Part shown: piece by piece, positions 10,588-23,050 of the stretch | Layout of the letters: each line of letters opens with the position of its first letter | Position numbering within the stretch: the first letter of the stretch is position 1 | From: Rhizophlyctis rosea | Lineage: Eukaryota; Chytridiomycota; Chytridiomycetes; Rhizophlyctidales; Rhizophlyctidaceae | Reading direction: 5' to 3' | Assembly (NCBI GenBank): GCA_027596075.1 | Contig: JADGJC010000160.1 | Location: forward strand, 22,349 to 86,348 | Length of the DNA: 64,000 nt | Program-made: the position numbers and the translations under genes | Notes under the pieces: model-generated | The model's input: only the letters and a program-made list of their open reading frames with translations | Database searches by the model: none | What the model was told of the DNA's origin: nothing

Positions 10588-12413
10588 GGGGTTCTGGTGG
10601 GAGGGGTTCAAGTCATCTGTAGGTTTTATTGAAGCTTTTGCAAAAGTGAATTTTCAATTTTGCAGTACAAAGATCGACGCAATGCTGTTCTGTAAGGTGT
10701 GGTGGGTGTCCGAGGTGTTCAGATTGAAAGTCGGTGACAATTACCATAGTATGCACATCACACCGATTGATGTGTATACCGGTATTTGAGAGGCGCGGCG
10801 TGTAGTCAGGAATGGGCACATTTTGTAGATTCGTTCAAAAGTTTCCAACCGAGTATCGCCATGAAAAACTTCCATGTCGTAGTCGTCGTACAGGCGTGCA
10901 CCTTTCCCAGATGCTCTCATCCTTGCGAAACTTTTTTGCTCTTTTCGATTCTGTATTATTACAAATACGTGCATTGTACTGAAACAAAAAGTGAAGCTGC
11001 CCATACGAAATCATTCGTCACCGGTAGGTCTTTTCAACAATTGGCAAACTCGATGTGCATCAACTCCAACCAAAAGTTACGTTCAATGAAACACATTTCA
11101 CAGGTGCAGGAAGCATGACTGCGACTATTGTGACGGACAACCTTCCCAATCAAACCCAGGGTTGACCATCCAGGAAAAGTTATCCTTGCTGTACAAGTTG
11201 TACACCCGAATCACACACTGTTTTCTGACGCCAGACTTTGCCGTGTGCCAACATTTCAAAATGTCAATAACTCTTTCCATTGTTCTCCACTCCCAGCCCT
11301 GATTCCCACTTCTTTTTGCGTAATGGGTTGGAGGTCTTGTCGTTTGCCACCGAGCATGATGCTTTAGGGAGATGTGGAAAGAGGATAGGGGTTGTGGTCG
11401 ATGTTCATCCCCGAGGACATTAATACTGCAACGGTGCACATGATCCAAGCATGTTTCGCTGTGACCGAAGCGCATCGCTTGATAATATTGAAGAGATGGT
11501 CGGGGTGTTGCCATTTGCGGAGATGGCAGAAGAGTCACACTCTCGTGCAAGAACCCGGCTTACTCGGCTTGTCGGGTCTCGCTCCACTGACAACTTGACG
11601 GCAGGTCGGTCTCTCAATGTTGTCAAGATCTCATCCCGAGTTGCGTGGTGTGCAGCTTTGTAATAATTGGCACATTACGTGAAACAGCGATCGATTGCCA
11701 GTGAGTCATATGGCTCCACAGAACGCTTCCGCTCTCATTTTTCCTGCTGAATGAATTGGGTAAGTACTCCATTTCAATCCCATTGCGGAGCTTGCGCAAC
11801 CCGTGCAACTTTAGAAACCGTTTAGTTCCGTCCAACTCACAAAGGCCAGGATACAACAGATGATCATTGAGACATGCGATTCAGTGGTGCTTGATGGCAG
11901 GGTACACTGTATGTAAGTTATGCAATGGCTTGCGCGTCTCCGATCCTGAGACCAGGTTGCATCCTATTCAGCATTTTCACTTTTTCTTTCCTTCCGAACC
12001 CTATCCTTGATGGAGATCTTTGGGGCCAAGCTCTCGCTTCATGGACCTGCATTTGTCAGCTCAATCATTTAAGGGAGCACAAAAAGTGAAGGATCCGCGC
12101 TCGAGCATCGAATCACTGTTGTTGTAACCTTCCATAGTCCGTACAACAGGATATTAGTTCGCCCGCTGACGAAGCTGCAGAGAGTGAGTCGCCGCCCGCA
12201 CTTTGCTGATCGAGTTCGTCGGTTCAGGAACCAGCTGAGGGCACTGGTACTGAAATAGATCAAATTGTGAAATTCAGTGGGCCCCATCTGTTGCCGGTAT
12301 CGTTGACGAATGCCGTCGCGGCATGCACACTGTGCTATTTCAGCTCTTTTTTGTCTTCAAAGTGGAAGTCTTCAATCTGACAAAACCCACGTCTTCTTGA
12401 GTCCTTGAACACC
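10588..12413. other. intergenic, no supported gene
   Basis: No domain-bearing frame or convincing exon was found. The minus-strand frame around 11,125-11,400 reads somewhat protein-like (rich in W, R and K) but has no splice-consistent neighbours and no relative in the window that I could align with confidence. Confidence 0.45.
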
Positions 12414-12666
12414 ATGGTCAACATTGTTGATGTCAATGGCCGCCTCCGCAAGGTAAGTTGATCTCTGCAGAATTGTGCATGACGTCCCTCCTTCCGTTTC
12501 TTGAATTGTTGTCCATTGTTGAGGTTAGGAGCGGTGTGGCGCGGCACATGCGACGAGTAGTTGTGGAGTGAACAGGAAGTTGCATCGGTCAAGAAGACAA
12601 AGACTGCCAAAGTGCACGTGCATTCCGAATATACTTTTGGCGCCGGGCAATCAATCAGATTCTGTG
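12414..12666 (+). CDS. candidate 5' end of an unidentified gene
   Basis: The start ATG (12,414) sits in a good context (CACCATGG). A 13-codon exon ends exactly at AAG|GTAAGT (12,452/12,453). A second exon begins after ACAG at 12,576, stays open for 30 codons in the same phase (basic start VKKTKTAKVHVH, then EYTFGAGQSIRFC) and ends at G|GTATGT (12,666/12,667). Two consecutive consensus donors with frame continuity are unlikely by chance but not conclusive. A possible later exon near 12,917 (KQIVGTRLQLFVINAIDLG) does not fit the phase. Either an exon is missed or the gene is degraded. Product unknown. Confidence 0.35.
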
Positions 12667-13288
12667 GTATGTCCCATGGAATTTAGGTGCAGCACGAGTC
12701 GAAGGAGAATGTCGTGAATCATTTTCCGCGAGCATATGACCTCGAGAGGCACTAGAGGCAGAAGCAGGGCATCATCACTCTGGTCACTCTGCGTATATGC
12801 TACTTATGCCCGACATGTGTGACGCCTTCAACTCCCTCAACTTGACAACAAGCTGTCTCCGTGGTTGAGAGCAAACTGCTGCTGACGCCGACTGAACTCT
12901 AATATCATTTGTCCAGAAGCAGATTGTCGGCACGCGCTTACAGCTCTTCGTCATCAACGCCATTGACCTTGGGAGGTCTCGGTTTGTAAAGATACAATGC
13001 AGCTGCTATCATTGTGTTTCGCAGCGACCTGGCTGATTGAGGGCATGGGAAACCAACATTGAGCAAATAGTCCAGTACTCCCTCACCCCCTGTTCTCTAC
13101 CCACGAACAAGGAGCACACCGATGACACTTATTGCCATAGAATTCGATCTTTAAGATCCACATCCTTACACTCTTCAGGACGTTACTTCATCCCCTTCCA
13201 CCCATCTCCAATAATGCCTATTCACAGCCCCAGTGCCCGTCCTCCGCCCCTCTTCATCAACAGGATACTCAACCGTTGTGAAATGATA

Positions 13289-13924
13289 TCACTCCCTTTC
13301 CTCGTCATCAGCGCCTTCAGGCAACAACCGCATCTGATACTTCCTCATCTTGGGATCCAACGTCACCAACAGCTTGGCCGGCGACCCCTGAGCCCAATGT
13401 GATTGAGTCCAATAAGCCATCCACTCATCTGCCTCTTTGAAGTTACATGACCGTGCCATATGGCTTTTGGGAACGTTCGGACGATAAGGGAGTTTGTAGA
13501 GGAGTGTCAAGCTCAAGTTGAAAACCCAGACTTCTTGATCGAAGGGGTTGAAGAGGGTGACTTTAAGCGATGTGTGTGGGATGGTGGGGAGGTAGTGAAG
13601 AGCAGATTCCTGGCGGTCTTGAAGATGTGGGAGGTAGAGTGAGTGGTCTTTAATGCGGAAGTAGGCAAGGATGGTTTTGTTCATTGCAAATGCGAAGCTG
13701 TGTATGTTTGAGAGGTTGATGATGGGGATTGATGGGTCTGTCAGAGAGACGACTTGGAGAAATGGAGTATGGTCGATCGTGTAGTGTCTTACAACCATTT
13801 GGTGTCCGCATATTGTCCTAAGGCATGTGCGAGGAGGTGGAGGAGGGACTATGCGAGGTGATGGGATGGTAACGCCTGTGTGCCAGATGTTATAGATTTG
13901 ATCGTCGTCCGGCCCGTTATGCAT
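13289..13924 (-). pseudogene. truncated F-box-family paralog (C-terminal part)
   Basis: This 211-codon frame aligns with the C-terminal half of the F-box gene at 18,070-19,417. Shared features in order are RTICG / STICG, VxHYxxxDxxP, a VWVFNLSLTLLYKL block (VFDLNLTLLYKL in the other), ADEWM / ADWM and LDPKMRKY / VDPKVRKY. It lacks the N-terminal F-box and about 200 residues before the shared part. The region upstream (13,925-14,050) shows no F-box in any frame. It is therefore a 5'-truncated duplicate, although the remaining frame is intact and could be translated from its own ATG. Confidence 0.6.
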
Positions 13925-14059
13925 GATGATGGTGGATCTTTTGTACAGGGTGCGCGGTGGGTATTACTCGCTTGAACACGTGGTGGTACTTGTTGGGGTG
14001 AATATGGTGTTTTTCCGTAATGAAACGTCAGCTCGGCGCTAAGCAAGGGGAGTTATGAG

Positions 14060-14404
14060 GTGGCAATACGTGGACACCAAGAATCCACATGGCAGTCAAA
14101 ACAACAGATTGGCAAACTCCTGCAGGAGCTCGGCGGGCTGCGGGATGAGAATAATTGGTTGCGGAACAGGGGAAAACGTGTGTACAAAGGAGATTTGGAC
14201 AGCGTGGGATGGGAGATGGTTAACAATGATGGGAAAGTGGAGGGGGAACTGGGTGTTGATAGCGCCACGGTTTCGAATGGAGGTCCGAGTGGTGGAGAGT
14301 GTCCGAGAATGATGTTGTCTGGGACAAAGAGGCCAAGAGAAGAAGTTTCGGAAAGAAGCAAGAAGAAGGGGTCACGGGGAGTAGCGGTGAAGCACAAACG
14401 ATAG
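14060..14404 (+). pseudogene. truncated coiled-coil paralog
   Basis: About 114 codons are homologous to the middle of the 9,150-10,587 gene. They contain the end of a coiled coil (KQQIGKLLQELGGLRDENN), then KGDLDSVGWEM (KGDLEKDGWEM in the other), and then an acidic linker and a KRPREE basic patch (KRRVEED in the other). The long N-terminal coil and the C-terminal domain are missing. It lies head to head with the truncated F-box copy, 135 bases apart, so a block carrying both genes was probably duplicated and cut down. Its open frame spans the site where the other copy has a TAG. Confidence 0.55.
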
Positions 14405-17400
14405 GACACATTGGACTACTTACATCATCCGATACGCCATCCTCACCCGCATTCCCTCGTCGATGTCCCACCACGCAAACCAACGCTATGCTCCACATTC
14501 AGAAATAGTGCTTGATCACTGTCATGACAACCTTGATCAAGACATTAATCTGGAATATATGAGCTCTTTCAACATCCCCTGTAAATTCAATTTGTTGAGA
14601 GACCCATTTCCCTTTCCATATCCATACGATCAACCCTTGCGTCAGTTTCTTATTACCACCGAGAGCGACCCCTCCACCTCCCGGCTCTTCTTCGTTCAAA
14701 TTACCTTCACCGTCAGGCACCCTGATTGAGTTTTACACGTCTAAGAGGAGGTGTGCATACATAGGGGGAGAAGAGTGTGACGGGGCAGTGGGGAGGCCAA
14801 GGAATGTTTGATCGGAGTTGTATGGGGGACCACCTGGTGCAGGTAGACAACTTGTCAGATGGAGTACTGGAATCAACCGTGGATCTACGGCCAGAACATT
14901 CATGAGATGGGTCTGTTCATGTGCCATGCCATAACCGGACCATGTTTCACGGTAAGCGAAGATATGATTTTTCTGTCTAGCTGTCTCTATGAATGGACAT
15001 GGATGAGGTCTTCATGACGCATCCAAAACACACACGCTTCCATCACAAAGCTTGACATCAGTTGACATATAGAGGTTTGCGGCGATTAATACTTCAGCTC
15101 TGACCCGAGCCGTCCTCTGCCAAATACCCTCCATTCATCCTCCCCTTCCCTCAAAGGTTCCATGCAGGCTCATCCGTTGCACAACAATGCCGAAGGGGAA
15201 TCCTTGAGACACTGTTGAATGTGATGGATGTAATCGCGTCACACGAAATGATCTTTTAGAGTTCGTTAGTTGTTTTTTGCTTACGCCGTCACTCAGCCGC
15301 TGAGAGGTACCGTGGTCTCTGTCAACACCTCAGCCTGCCAGGATAGGTATGGGCCAAATGTCAGATGGAGAACCGCCTATACTAAAGTGATAATAGAATT
15401 CCTGTTTCAACACTATGTTGTACTGCAAAAATAGCGCAAGTTACGAATGAAGGTATGGCGACGAATCTTTTTGTTTGTTTACAACTTACATGGCGCAGCC
15501 ATTGGGGGCTGTAAACATGCAAGTCCATGTGTCCAACTGCACTGCGACGTCGCATTTCACTGATTCCATTGCTTGAGTGTGCTGATTGCAAAGGGTTTGA
15601 ATACAATATCGATTCAGAGAGCGGGATCGTCTGACGCTGTAAGTTAAAGAACCTTTGACCTGTAACATTGTCAAAAAAGGTTTACTCCTCACTCAGTCAT
15701 ACATAACTCGAGTATGGAGTGCGTACCTGCCCACCAAGAGCTGGAGAGATGTGCATCGCACAGGGTTCTTGCACATAGGTGTAGGCAATGCTTGGATTGC
15801 GCCGCGGAGTGCGGCGTCAGCCAGCTGGCAGGTGCGAATGGACACTGCAGTGAAAAACAGCTGCTTTGATTGGCAAATGTATGGAGATGGACGATGATAA
15901 CAATTCATAGATCAAATATCTTATGGTGGAAGACCAGTGGCATGAAATTTTTCCCTACACATCTACCTGGATCGTATGGCATAATGCCAACTGGGCCATG
16001 TAGCATCTGCCCTGTCCTGGTCATCATAGACCTTCTCGTCAAATAGTAGTTGTCATCCATGTAACATTGACGTCTTCAGAGTGACGAGATGCGCGACATC
16101 AGTAGCGACCGGCTCAGAATTTGGCCACAGGCAGTTATATATTCGGCTTTCTTGCATTCTTTTTCTCATCCATTGGTTGACGTGACACTGTCACCTAAAA
16201 AGGGTTGAAACTTTGGTGTTGCTGTTGGTACTACTACTACCATTGATAGACTGGTGTTTTCATGGCTTGGCCACCAATGGGCCATCGCCCAAACCGGCAA
16301 TAGGCGTTCCTGGTGGATGCTTTCCAGAGGTAGCTCTTTATCGTTGGACATCTCAGTGCATTTAATAGGAAAACAGAAATTATCGACGTCCTACGCAGAA
16401 GCGCCAAGTACTCATTTTACAGTTCCGTTGACCGATATCACCGTTGCAGGATTTCGGAAGGTCAAGCATGAAGAGGACGTTTGTGCTTCTGACGCGGTTA
16501 GTGCCGTTTTGCCATGTGCGACGTCACGTCCCGTCTTGCCCATTGCGATGCATATCAGTGTATCTATGGTTCATTGGTAACATACGGACTGATCAGTAAA
16601 TGCACCATGGCGTATGCATCCCATCTCATTCCTGCTGCAATCTTTCCGGTGCGAGGACTCGCCCTCCAACTCAGTCTGGGCTGGAAGCTCGAGGACAACC
16701 AGAGCTCACTCCTATATGGGTTGCCAGTGTCAGTCATCGATTGCACAGAATGATACTACACAGATACCTTGACGGCATACATTGCTTCTGAGCATCCGTC
16801 AACATGTGGACCATGCACCACTGGTGATCTTGGAGAGATTCATGATAGAAATTCCTTTTTCCCCGATAAAGTCATGGAACCTTAACCTTTCTTGATTTGA
16901 TTGTATGAGTTGTATGCTTACCCTTGGCACGCGTTGGGGACGCTCGCCGTATGTGCATCTTTCGCAATGTACAAGTCGCAATGATAACCATGATAGACTT
17001 ATACTTCGAAAGCACTCCCGGTGAAAAAAAACTGCCGCTCAGCTTTGCCTTGCGACCTGGTGCAGGCTGGAGCAATGGGGCGTGTTGATGGTTCCTTCCT
17101 TTTGGCTGCTACCCCTTGGGGCAGCAGGTGTGTTGTGCTTATTGCTCACATTCAACATGTCGTGCCCCTGACTGGACTGGAACTGCAATTGATCCAAATA
17201 GCAGCGGAAGGTATCAGAAATGGTCGAAGTCTGTGCACTTAGAACTCTGAGAGGTGCTGTTGGTATTTCTGAGACTTGAAGGAGGATGATGCAGCCAGGA
17301 GAACAAACATGGAAAAAGTTGAATGGCCCGCATAGCGGCAATGACCATGTCCTTGAGATGCGGTACGGACGCGATGGTGGACAATTGTTTTTGCAATTAT

Positions 17401-18069
17401 ACACAGACTTTCCCCCAGACATCATGGGAAAAGACTAGGCATTTCGAAACAACAATAAAAGGAAATGCAATCCCACCACGACATTCTGCTTGCGAACTCA
17501 TTTTCGAGTTGGCAATTCAAAGGCATGCAACATCAGCTCCGCTTCGTGATTCGTGTTGTGAATATTGGAAGGAGCGAATAAGATGGTATGATTTGACAAA
17601 AGGAAAGAACACTAGGACGCCGGCCGCCCTTCATTCTGCAGAGATGCGCATTGCATGATTTGCGTGTTTGAGAGTGTGTTGTGAGCGTGGTAGGTTGCAA
17701 AATTGCTAATGTCCCTAATCCTGTGTCCGTTACTTCCGAAGGTTCAGGCCTGTTTTTTCAAGTGGGCGGATCAAGTAGGTTGCTTCCATGCTGTTTGGTT
17801 AAAGAACGAGAGATGCCACATTCACGTCCCAGGGCGTGACACTTGGGGGTTGTTCCAAGCCTGGTAATATCATCTTGTATTACAAGCTTATGGGCCTATT
17901 TACACTTTTTCAACCCCATTGGACCCAGATCGTCCCTCAGTTGTATTCTTCCCGCAAGATAATTCTACTTCTGCATCCTGTTCTCGATTGTCTTACTCCT
18001 CTGAGTCACCTTTCTGTTCTGAATATATCCTCCTCTTCTGTATTGTTCTCCTCATCCAGGTGATCTCCT
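14405..18069. other. intergenic, no supported gene
   Basis: Several short frames occur (up to about 128 codons), none with a domain, a supported splice chain or a paralog elsewhere in the window. The 14,463-14,729 frame follows the coiled-coil remnant and could be its degraded 3' part (it has a Pro/Tyr-rich PFPYPY segment, as the full copy does), but I cannot align it well. I see nothing else I can name. Confidence 0.45.
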
Positions 18070-19417
18070 TCATCTCCATACTTCCGCTTCCGCACGCTTC
18101 ACATCATCCTCCCACCGCCAAGAATGCCGACTGACACCTCCACTGCCCGTCCGCTGCCCCTCTTTATCTACAGGGTACTCAACAGTCGCAAAGGAATACC
18201 CATTCTTCCCTGCAAGATCCCGCACATTGGGGGTTTCCAACACTCTATACTTCCTCACTTTCGGGTCCACCACCACCAAGATGCTGTTGAGCGCTTCCTG
18301 GTCTTGGTTTTTCCCGGGAACAAAAGTCATGATCCATTTAGGAACAAAGGTGATCATCCAGTCGGCTGCGTCCTCAAAGTCAGTTCGCCAATTTGTATCT
18401 GACAGTGGAAGGCAGAAGCTGGTGTGGAGTTTGTATAGGAGGGTCAGGTTTAGGTCAAAGACCCAGATATAGAGATCGAAGATTATGAAAATGTTGAAGC
18501 GGGTGAGTTTGGGAGGGTAGCGTGGTAGTTCTGGTAAAGGGTATGAGGCGATTTGGCAGGAGGTGTATATTATATGAGTGCTCTTTGGGGATGTAGAGGA
18601 AGAGGGATTCGTTCATGGCGTAAATCCAGTGGAGCGTGTTGGTGAACGTACTAATTTGGGTGGATGGGGTATTGAAGGATACGAGTTTGACGCATGGGAC
18701 GTGGTCAGTGTCAACTGTGGCATAGTGTCCCACACTTAGCGTGGATCCGCAGATGGTGCTCACACGACCAATTGGTAGTGATGGTGTGACAAAGGGGGTG
18801 CCCGAGTCCCAGTTTTCATAGGTTTGGAGACCATCAGGATGGGTGCGAATGATTATGTTGGGTCGTTGGTATGTTGTATTTGGTAGGAGATGTTCCATTG
18901 AAGGGCTGGTGGCGGTCATTTCCGTTGGCACAAGGTGCATCCATGATACGAGGTTGTACGTTTCGAAGCAAGGAGCGCCGAATCGGAAGATCATGGTAGG
19001 CAAGATGGTCTGTCCGTCAGGGCGCACTCCGGCGGCTCTGTAAAATCGGTTGGGGGTCCGCACAGTTGTCAAGTCCCTTACAACCCCATTACTTGTCCTG
19101 ATCATTTCCTTGGACTCGCTGACCTTCTCGATCTCACCGAACTCCAACTCTAACAACTCCCCACTGGATCCTAAACTTCTCCAAGCCCACCAAAACGTCG
19201 CAACGTCACGCCAAACCTCGTTTCCATATGGGACGGGGAGGCAACCTTCTGGAAAGCCAGCAGCAAGCTTTGACTTCCAGATCTGTACTTGACTGCTACC
19301 GATGAGCGTGCGCCAATTTTTGCAGACGCGTTCGCATTTGAGCAGGTCGGGGATGGAAATGGAGGTAGAAGCGAAAAGGGTAATCAGGATGTCCGGGATG
19401 GTCTCGTCTGAGGCCAT
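18070..19417 (-). pseudogene. F-box protein gene with one frameshift
   Basis: The ATG at 19,417 opens a frame whose first 45 residues fit an F-box (IPDILITLF...DLLKCERVCKNWRTLI), the module that binds Skp1 in SCF ubiquitin ligases. The remaining residues would be the substrate-binding part, of unknown specificity. The frame runs to 18,455, but homology to the paralog at 13,289-13,924 leaves it near 18,550 and continues one base over, open to 18,070 (PKLTRFNIF, VFDLNLTLLYKL, ADWM, VDPKVRKY). Joined, the protein would be about 449 residues. A single indel between about 18,530 and 18,600 explains this. It may be a real lesion, a sequencing error or, less likely, a tiny unrecognised intron. Upstream it shares 336 bases with the divergent NDC1 gene. 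Confidence 0.65.
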
Positions 19418-19753
19418 TTTGAAAATGGGCTATTTGCGTCAAGATGACGACGAACGGGTAGGTAGGATGAAGGGGTGAGTGGTCCAGGATATGCCTTTAT
19501 CAAAAATCACTTTGGGAATTGAAATGTGGATTACAACGTTGGAAGGGGGGGCATGCCCATTCCCTTTATCTATACTCTCCAACCACCAAGCCTTTCCCAA
19601 GCCCCCGTCCGGAATGGACCTGCTCAATTGCGTTCCGCAGCTGGCCGGACATCCATCTAAAAACAAAGTCTTCCCCTTTTCCCACGCTCCATCGCACAAT
19701 TAGATCAACCTGGCGAAGATCGACGACAACCACTACACATCAACTACGTGGAA
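19418..19753. promoter_or_regulatory. shared divergent promoter region
   Basis: These 336 bases separate the start codons of the F-box gene (minus) and NDC1 (plus), so they must carry both promoters. The stretch has a GGGGGGG-containing segment near 19,540 and pyrimidine-rich blocks, but I see no certain TATA box or other named site. Confidence 0.5.
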
Positions 19754-22315
19754 ATGGCCTTCGCACCCAAGAAGTCACCAGAGTCTGCCTTGGACGCGGA
19801 GCTGGAGGCCCGCTTCCGCAATGTCCTTCTCGTGTCCCTATGTTTCTTCTACGCATTCTCGTATTGGTGGGATTTGAGCTTCTCAGATATTCCCATAGGT
19901 GAGCTCGTCATATTGAGTTCAAAACACAAGAGCAATGCCAAAGACTCAACACCTGGCACATCAGGATGGATATTCACACTCTTCTCGCCGCTTCAATTTA
20001 TCCCCAACACTGTCGCCCTGATCTGCACCCTGCCCATCCTATGGGTAATGCGAAACAATATCAGAGGTGGGTGAAAGTTGCCAATGCCACCGTGTGCTTT
20101 TGTCTCTACTGCTCACTACCTGGTGCCTCCCAGTCCAAAGACAAGTTCAATCGAACGTATTTCTCAGTCTTATCCGCTTCCTTGATAGCGGTGAATCGTC
20201 GGCGATACTCTTGTACATCATGTCAGCGCTAGGGATTGCAGTATCGTACTTCCTTCAACACAATGGACAGGGATTCAATGGCTCGACGTTGAAGTATCCC
20301 AACGGGTGGGTGATCGACATACGGGCAACATTAAATGATTCAATCAATTTTGATGCATGTCTTCAATTCTGGCAGAACGTTGAATACTCCACAGCTGAAT
20401 GATCATCTTGTGTTCGTATTCTGGTTCACGATCGGTCTCGGAGTTGCATATTCCATCTTTCGGAAGTACACGGAAAGGGATGTGCTTGCATTCCCGCCGC
20501 TGCGGGTGAGTTGTTGGCTACATGACGAGTAGTCTGTTCCGTACATCTCGCTCAACATGAATTGTTAGAGAAAAAACATATTCTTCATCCTCAAATCGCG
20601 CCTTCCCAGCGCTCTCAAAAGCAGTCTGACGTTCAACGGGTCGTATCTCGCTGCTTTTGTGGTATTCCACATCATTTTCAAACGCGCACTTTTTGGTGGA
20701 GCATCGATGGTGGTGAGACCATTTATGAAGGACGGGTAAGCAGCATATGTGGAGATTGGCCAAGACGATCATTGACACAGATGTCCCTCAGGCTGCTGAC
20801 AGTCTCCAAATATCCGTTCCCATGGCTGCCTCTCGGTTTGCTTGTCCATGTTTTCCTATATGGATTGCTAGCAGTCACGACGTGGGAGATGCTGTCGAAC
20901 ATCTTTGAGGTGTTCTTTACTGAGGTAAAACTAGTCGAATCGTGGCGCACAACATGCCATTTCTAAATGAAATTTTAGCCCATACCCTTCTCATCATTGG
21001 ATCAAAGCTTGAACTTTCTCGTGACGAAGTTGCAAGCGTCGCAAGGGCCGTATCAGCAGGTATGAAGAACGTAGATTTTGAATGGACGTTGGTTGTTGGT
21101 CATGACACACGGAATTGCATAGCACCTCGCTTTCCTCGATTTGTGGCTCCTGGCCCGCTATGACGCGCCCAAGCGGGGAATCATCTTCAACCAAGTTGAT
21201 GTAACACCCACGACATGGGCGTCCGTTTCCCGAGCATGCATGGACGTCATCGACAATCTGGCTGTCGAGTTGGAGCGAGAAGTGTCCTCTCCCAAAGGTA
21301 GTTTGAGACTATGAACTAGCTTGGAACACTCTTCACACTGATGACGCTAACGATTGCCAATCAGCCAAAACAGACAATCCTCAAGAAAAGAAATCCTTCC
21401 ACCCCCACTCCACATCCAGCATCCGCACCAACAACATCCTCTCCCCACCCAAAAAACCCTCCCCCTTCCAATCCGCCTTCGCAAAAGTCTCCCAATACGT
21501 CATGGACCCTTCCCTTCCGGAAAGCTCACAACCGCCGCACCTCCGCGAACGTACCACCACTAAACAACACCCCTCTTCCGTCACGGACCGGTATGCCCAG
21601 ATGCCCGCTTTGTTGCGGCCGGCGGCACCGAGGGGTGATGAGAAGCGGGTGGAGGGTGTGGAGAGGAGAGGGAAGGTGGTGAAGAAGGGAGAGGGGCTGG
21701 GTGAGAGGGTTGGGAGGGGTGTGGTTGGGCAGTGGGTTGCGGAGAAGTGGAGGAGGGTGTTTGGGGGTAGTGTTGAGAGAAGGGTTGCAAGGGTGTTTGC
21801 GGGGATTCAGGTGCAGGTTTGGGCTGTGAGAGGTACGTCCAATCAGTACGATTCTCATCGTCTGGAAAGTTGTTGATCGTGGCGTGCTTTTCTTTTTGGC
21901 AGCACTGGCATCCCTCCTCGTCGCTTCAGCAACGGAAGACCGGTACGGATCCGTCAGTAGGGATTTACCAGACGTCTTGACGTCGATGTTGAGGTGTTTG
22001 ATGGCTTTGGAGAATTATGCGCAAAATGTTCGTCTGCCATCACAACATCGCCGGCAGGTTGGGAGTCAGGTTGCTGTTAGGTGGAATTTGGCGATGATTG
22101 ATGGTATGTTGGCTTTTTTTTTTGGCGTTTTGGACGGGTTCGTGGTGGGTTGTGATGAGGATGGAATGATTGATGATTGGGTTTTTTTTGGTGTAATAGA
22201 ACTCCAGACTGCGATATATAGCGTTACGAATACGTTTTATGGGCATTTGGAGAATTATCGGTTTTCGGCGCCGTATGCGGGGAAGTTGCAGGGGTTTGTG
22301 GATTTTAGGGAGTGA
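19754..22315 (+). CDS. NDC1: nuclear pore membrane protein NDC1
   Basis: Eleven exons join in frame to about 624 residues (19754-19898, 19965-20066, 20134-20309, 20395-20505, 20569-20735, 20792-20924, 20979-21059, 21123-21297, 21365-21832, 21903-22103, 22200-22315). This is close to yeast and animal NDC1 (about 650-675). NDC1 is a multi-pass pore-membrane nucleoporin that anchors the nuclear pore complex (and, in fungi, the spindle pole body) in the nuclear envelope. The N-terminal half has about six hydrophobic segments (NVLLVSLCFFYAFSYWW, IPNTVALICTLPILWVM, AILLYIMSALGIAVSYF, LVFVFWFTIGLGVAYSIF, SYLAAFVVFHIIF, LPLGLLVHVFLYGLLAV). Next come NIFEVFFTEPIPF and the family signature LAFLDLWLLARYD...RRGIIF-like (here KRGIIF) with TTWASVSRACMDVI. 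The long exon 9 is a basic, disordered insert. The C-terminus has ALASLLVASATEDRYG and DLPDVLTSMLRCLMALE. The first ATG with a hydrophobic continuation is 19,754; a GTG just upstream is not needed. Confidence 0.88.
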
Positions 22316-22439
22316 TTTGTGGGGGTGGGAGAGTGAAGTTGGAGTAGGGCTGTTGATGGGGTGTATAAACGTTGTGGGAGCATGAATGTACAAAATGATG
22401 AGATTGTATGGTGATGCGAGTGATGTAGTTTGGTAAGGG

Positions 22440-22930
22440 GCGTGACGTGATGAACACCTCAAAAGGCGTGTGATGCGGGCCTTAATTACTGACAAACGTC
22501 AGTGTAGTTGATCAACTCAACCTTGTTTTGTTGGGAGTCTGGTTGAGCTACAACTCGTCCGTATTCCCACCTTTTTTTCACTGACACTGCTCAATGTTCC
22601 TGACAAGTGGTCTTGGTGATGGTCCCTTGGCCAAGACAATCGCACTGCAATCGCCATATATGCTGTGCCCCGGTGGCATGTCTCCATGTCCTGCAAGTTG
22701 AAGAGTTTGAATTGGAAATGGGGGCATAGAATTGAAACAACGAACATCTGTTTTTGCTTCATGCAGTTGAAATAGGCGACCCAGTCCAGCTGGACCCATC
22801 ACCACAAGGCCATCCAATGCAAATTATCTGTTGAGCCTCCCCTCATGGATCACTTTGATCAAATTTGTCAACCGCAGGGATGTAGCTTTCTCGGGTGTCT
22901 GTCTTTCTTTTGCATGTCCGGTCGCACGTA
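22440..22930 (+). repeat. direct repeat, copy A (about 490 bp)
   Basis: This aligns in order with 23,283-23,757. Shared blocks are ACGTGATG..CACCT at the start, CCACCTTTTTT.CACTG, GTGGTCTTGGTG.(T/C)GGTCCCTTGG, GGCATGTCTCC / AGCATGTCTCC, ATGGGGGCAT, TTGTTTTTGCTT and GTTGAGC.CTCC. Identity is moderate with small indels. It begins about 125 bases after the NDC1 stop codon, so it may include part of that gene's 3' region. No coding potential. Confidence 0.55.
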
Positions 22931-23008
22931 TTACGTCCCTGTCATCACGTCACGACCACGCCTCGACTTCGAAAAAAGGAAAGCAAGTATGCTTTAGATC
23001 TGGTAAAC

Positions 23009-23050
23009 GAACTCGTATTTGCTCCTGGAGAACTCGTATTTGCTCCTGTG
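23009..23050 (+). repeat. 21-bp tandem duplication
   Basis: Two adjacent 21-base units (23,009-23,029 and 23,030-23,050) both read GAACTCGTATTTGCTCCTG, followed by GA and TG respectively. The near identity shows this is recent compared with the decayed repeats around it. Confidence 0.8.
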
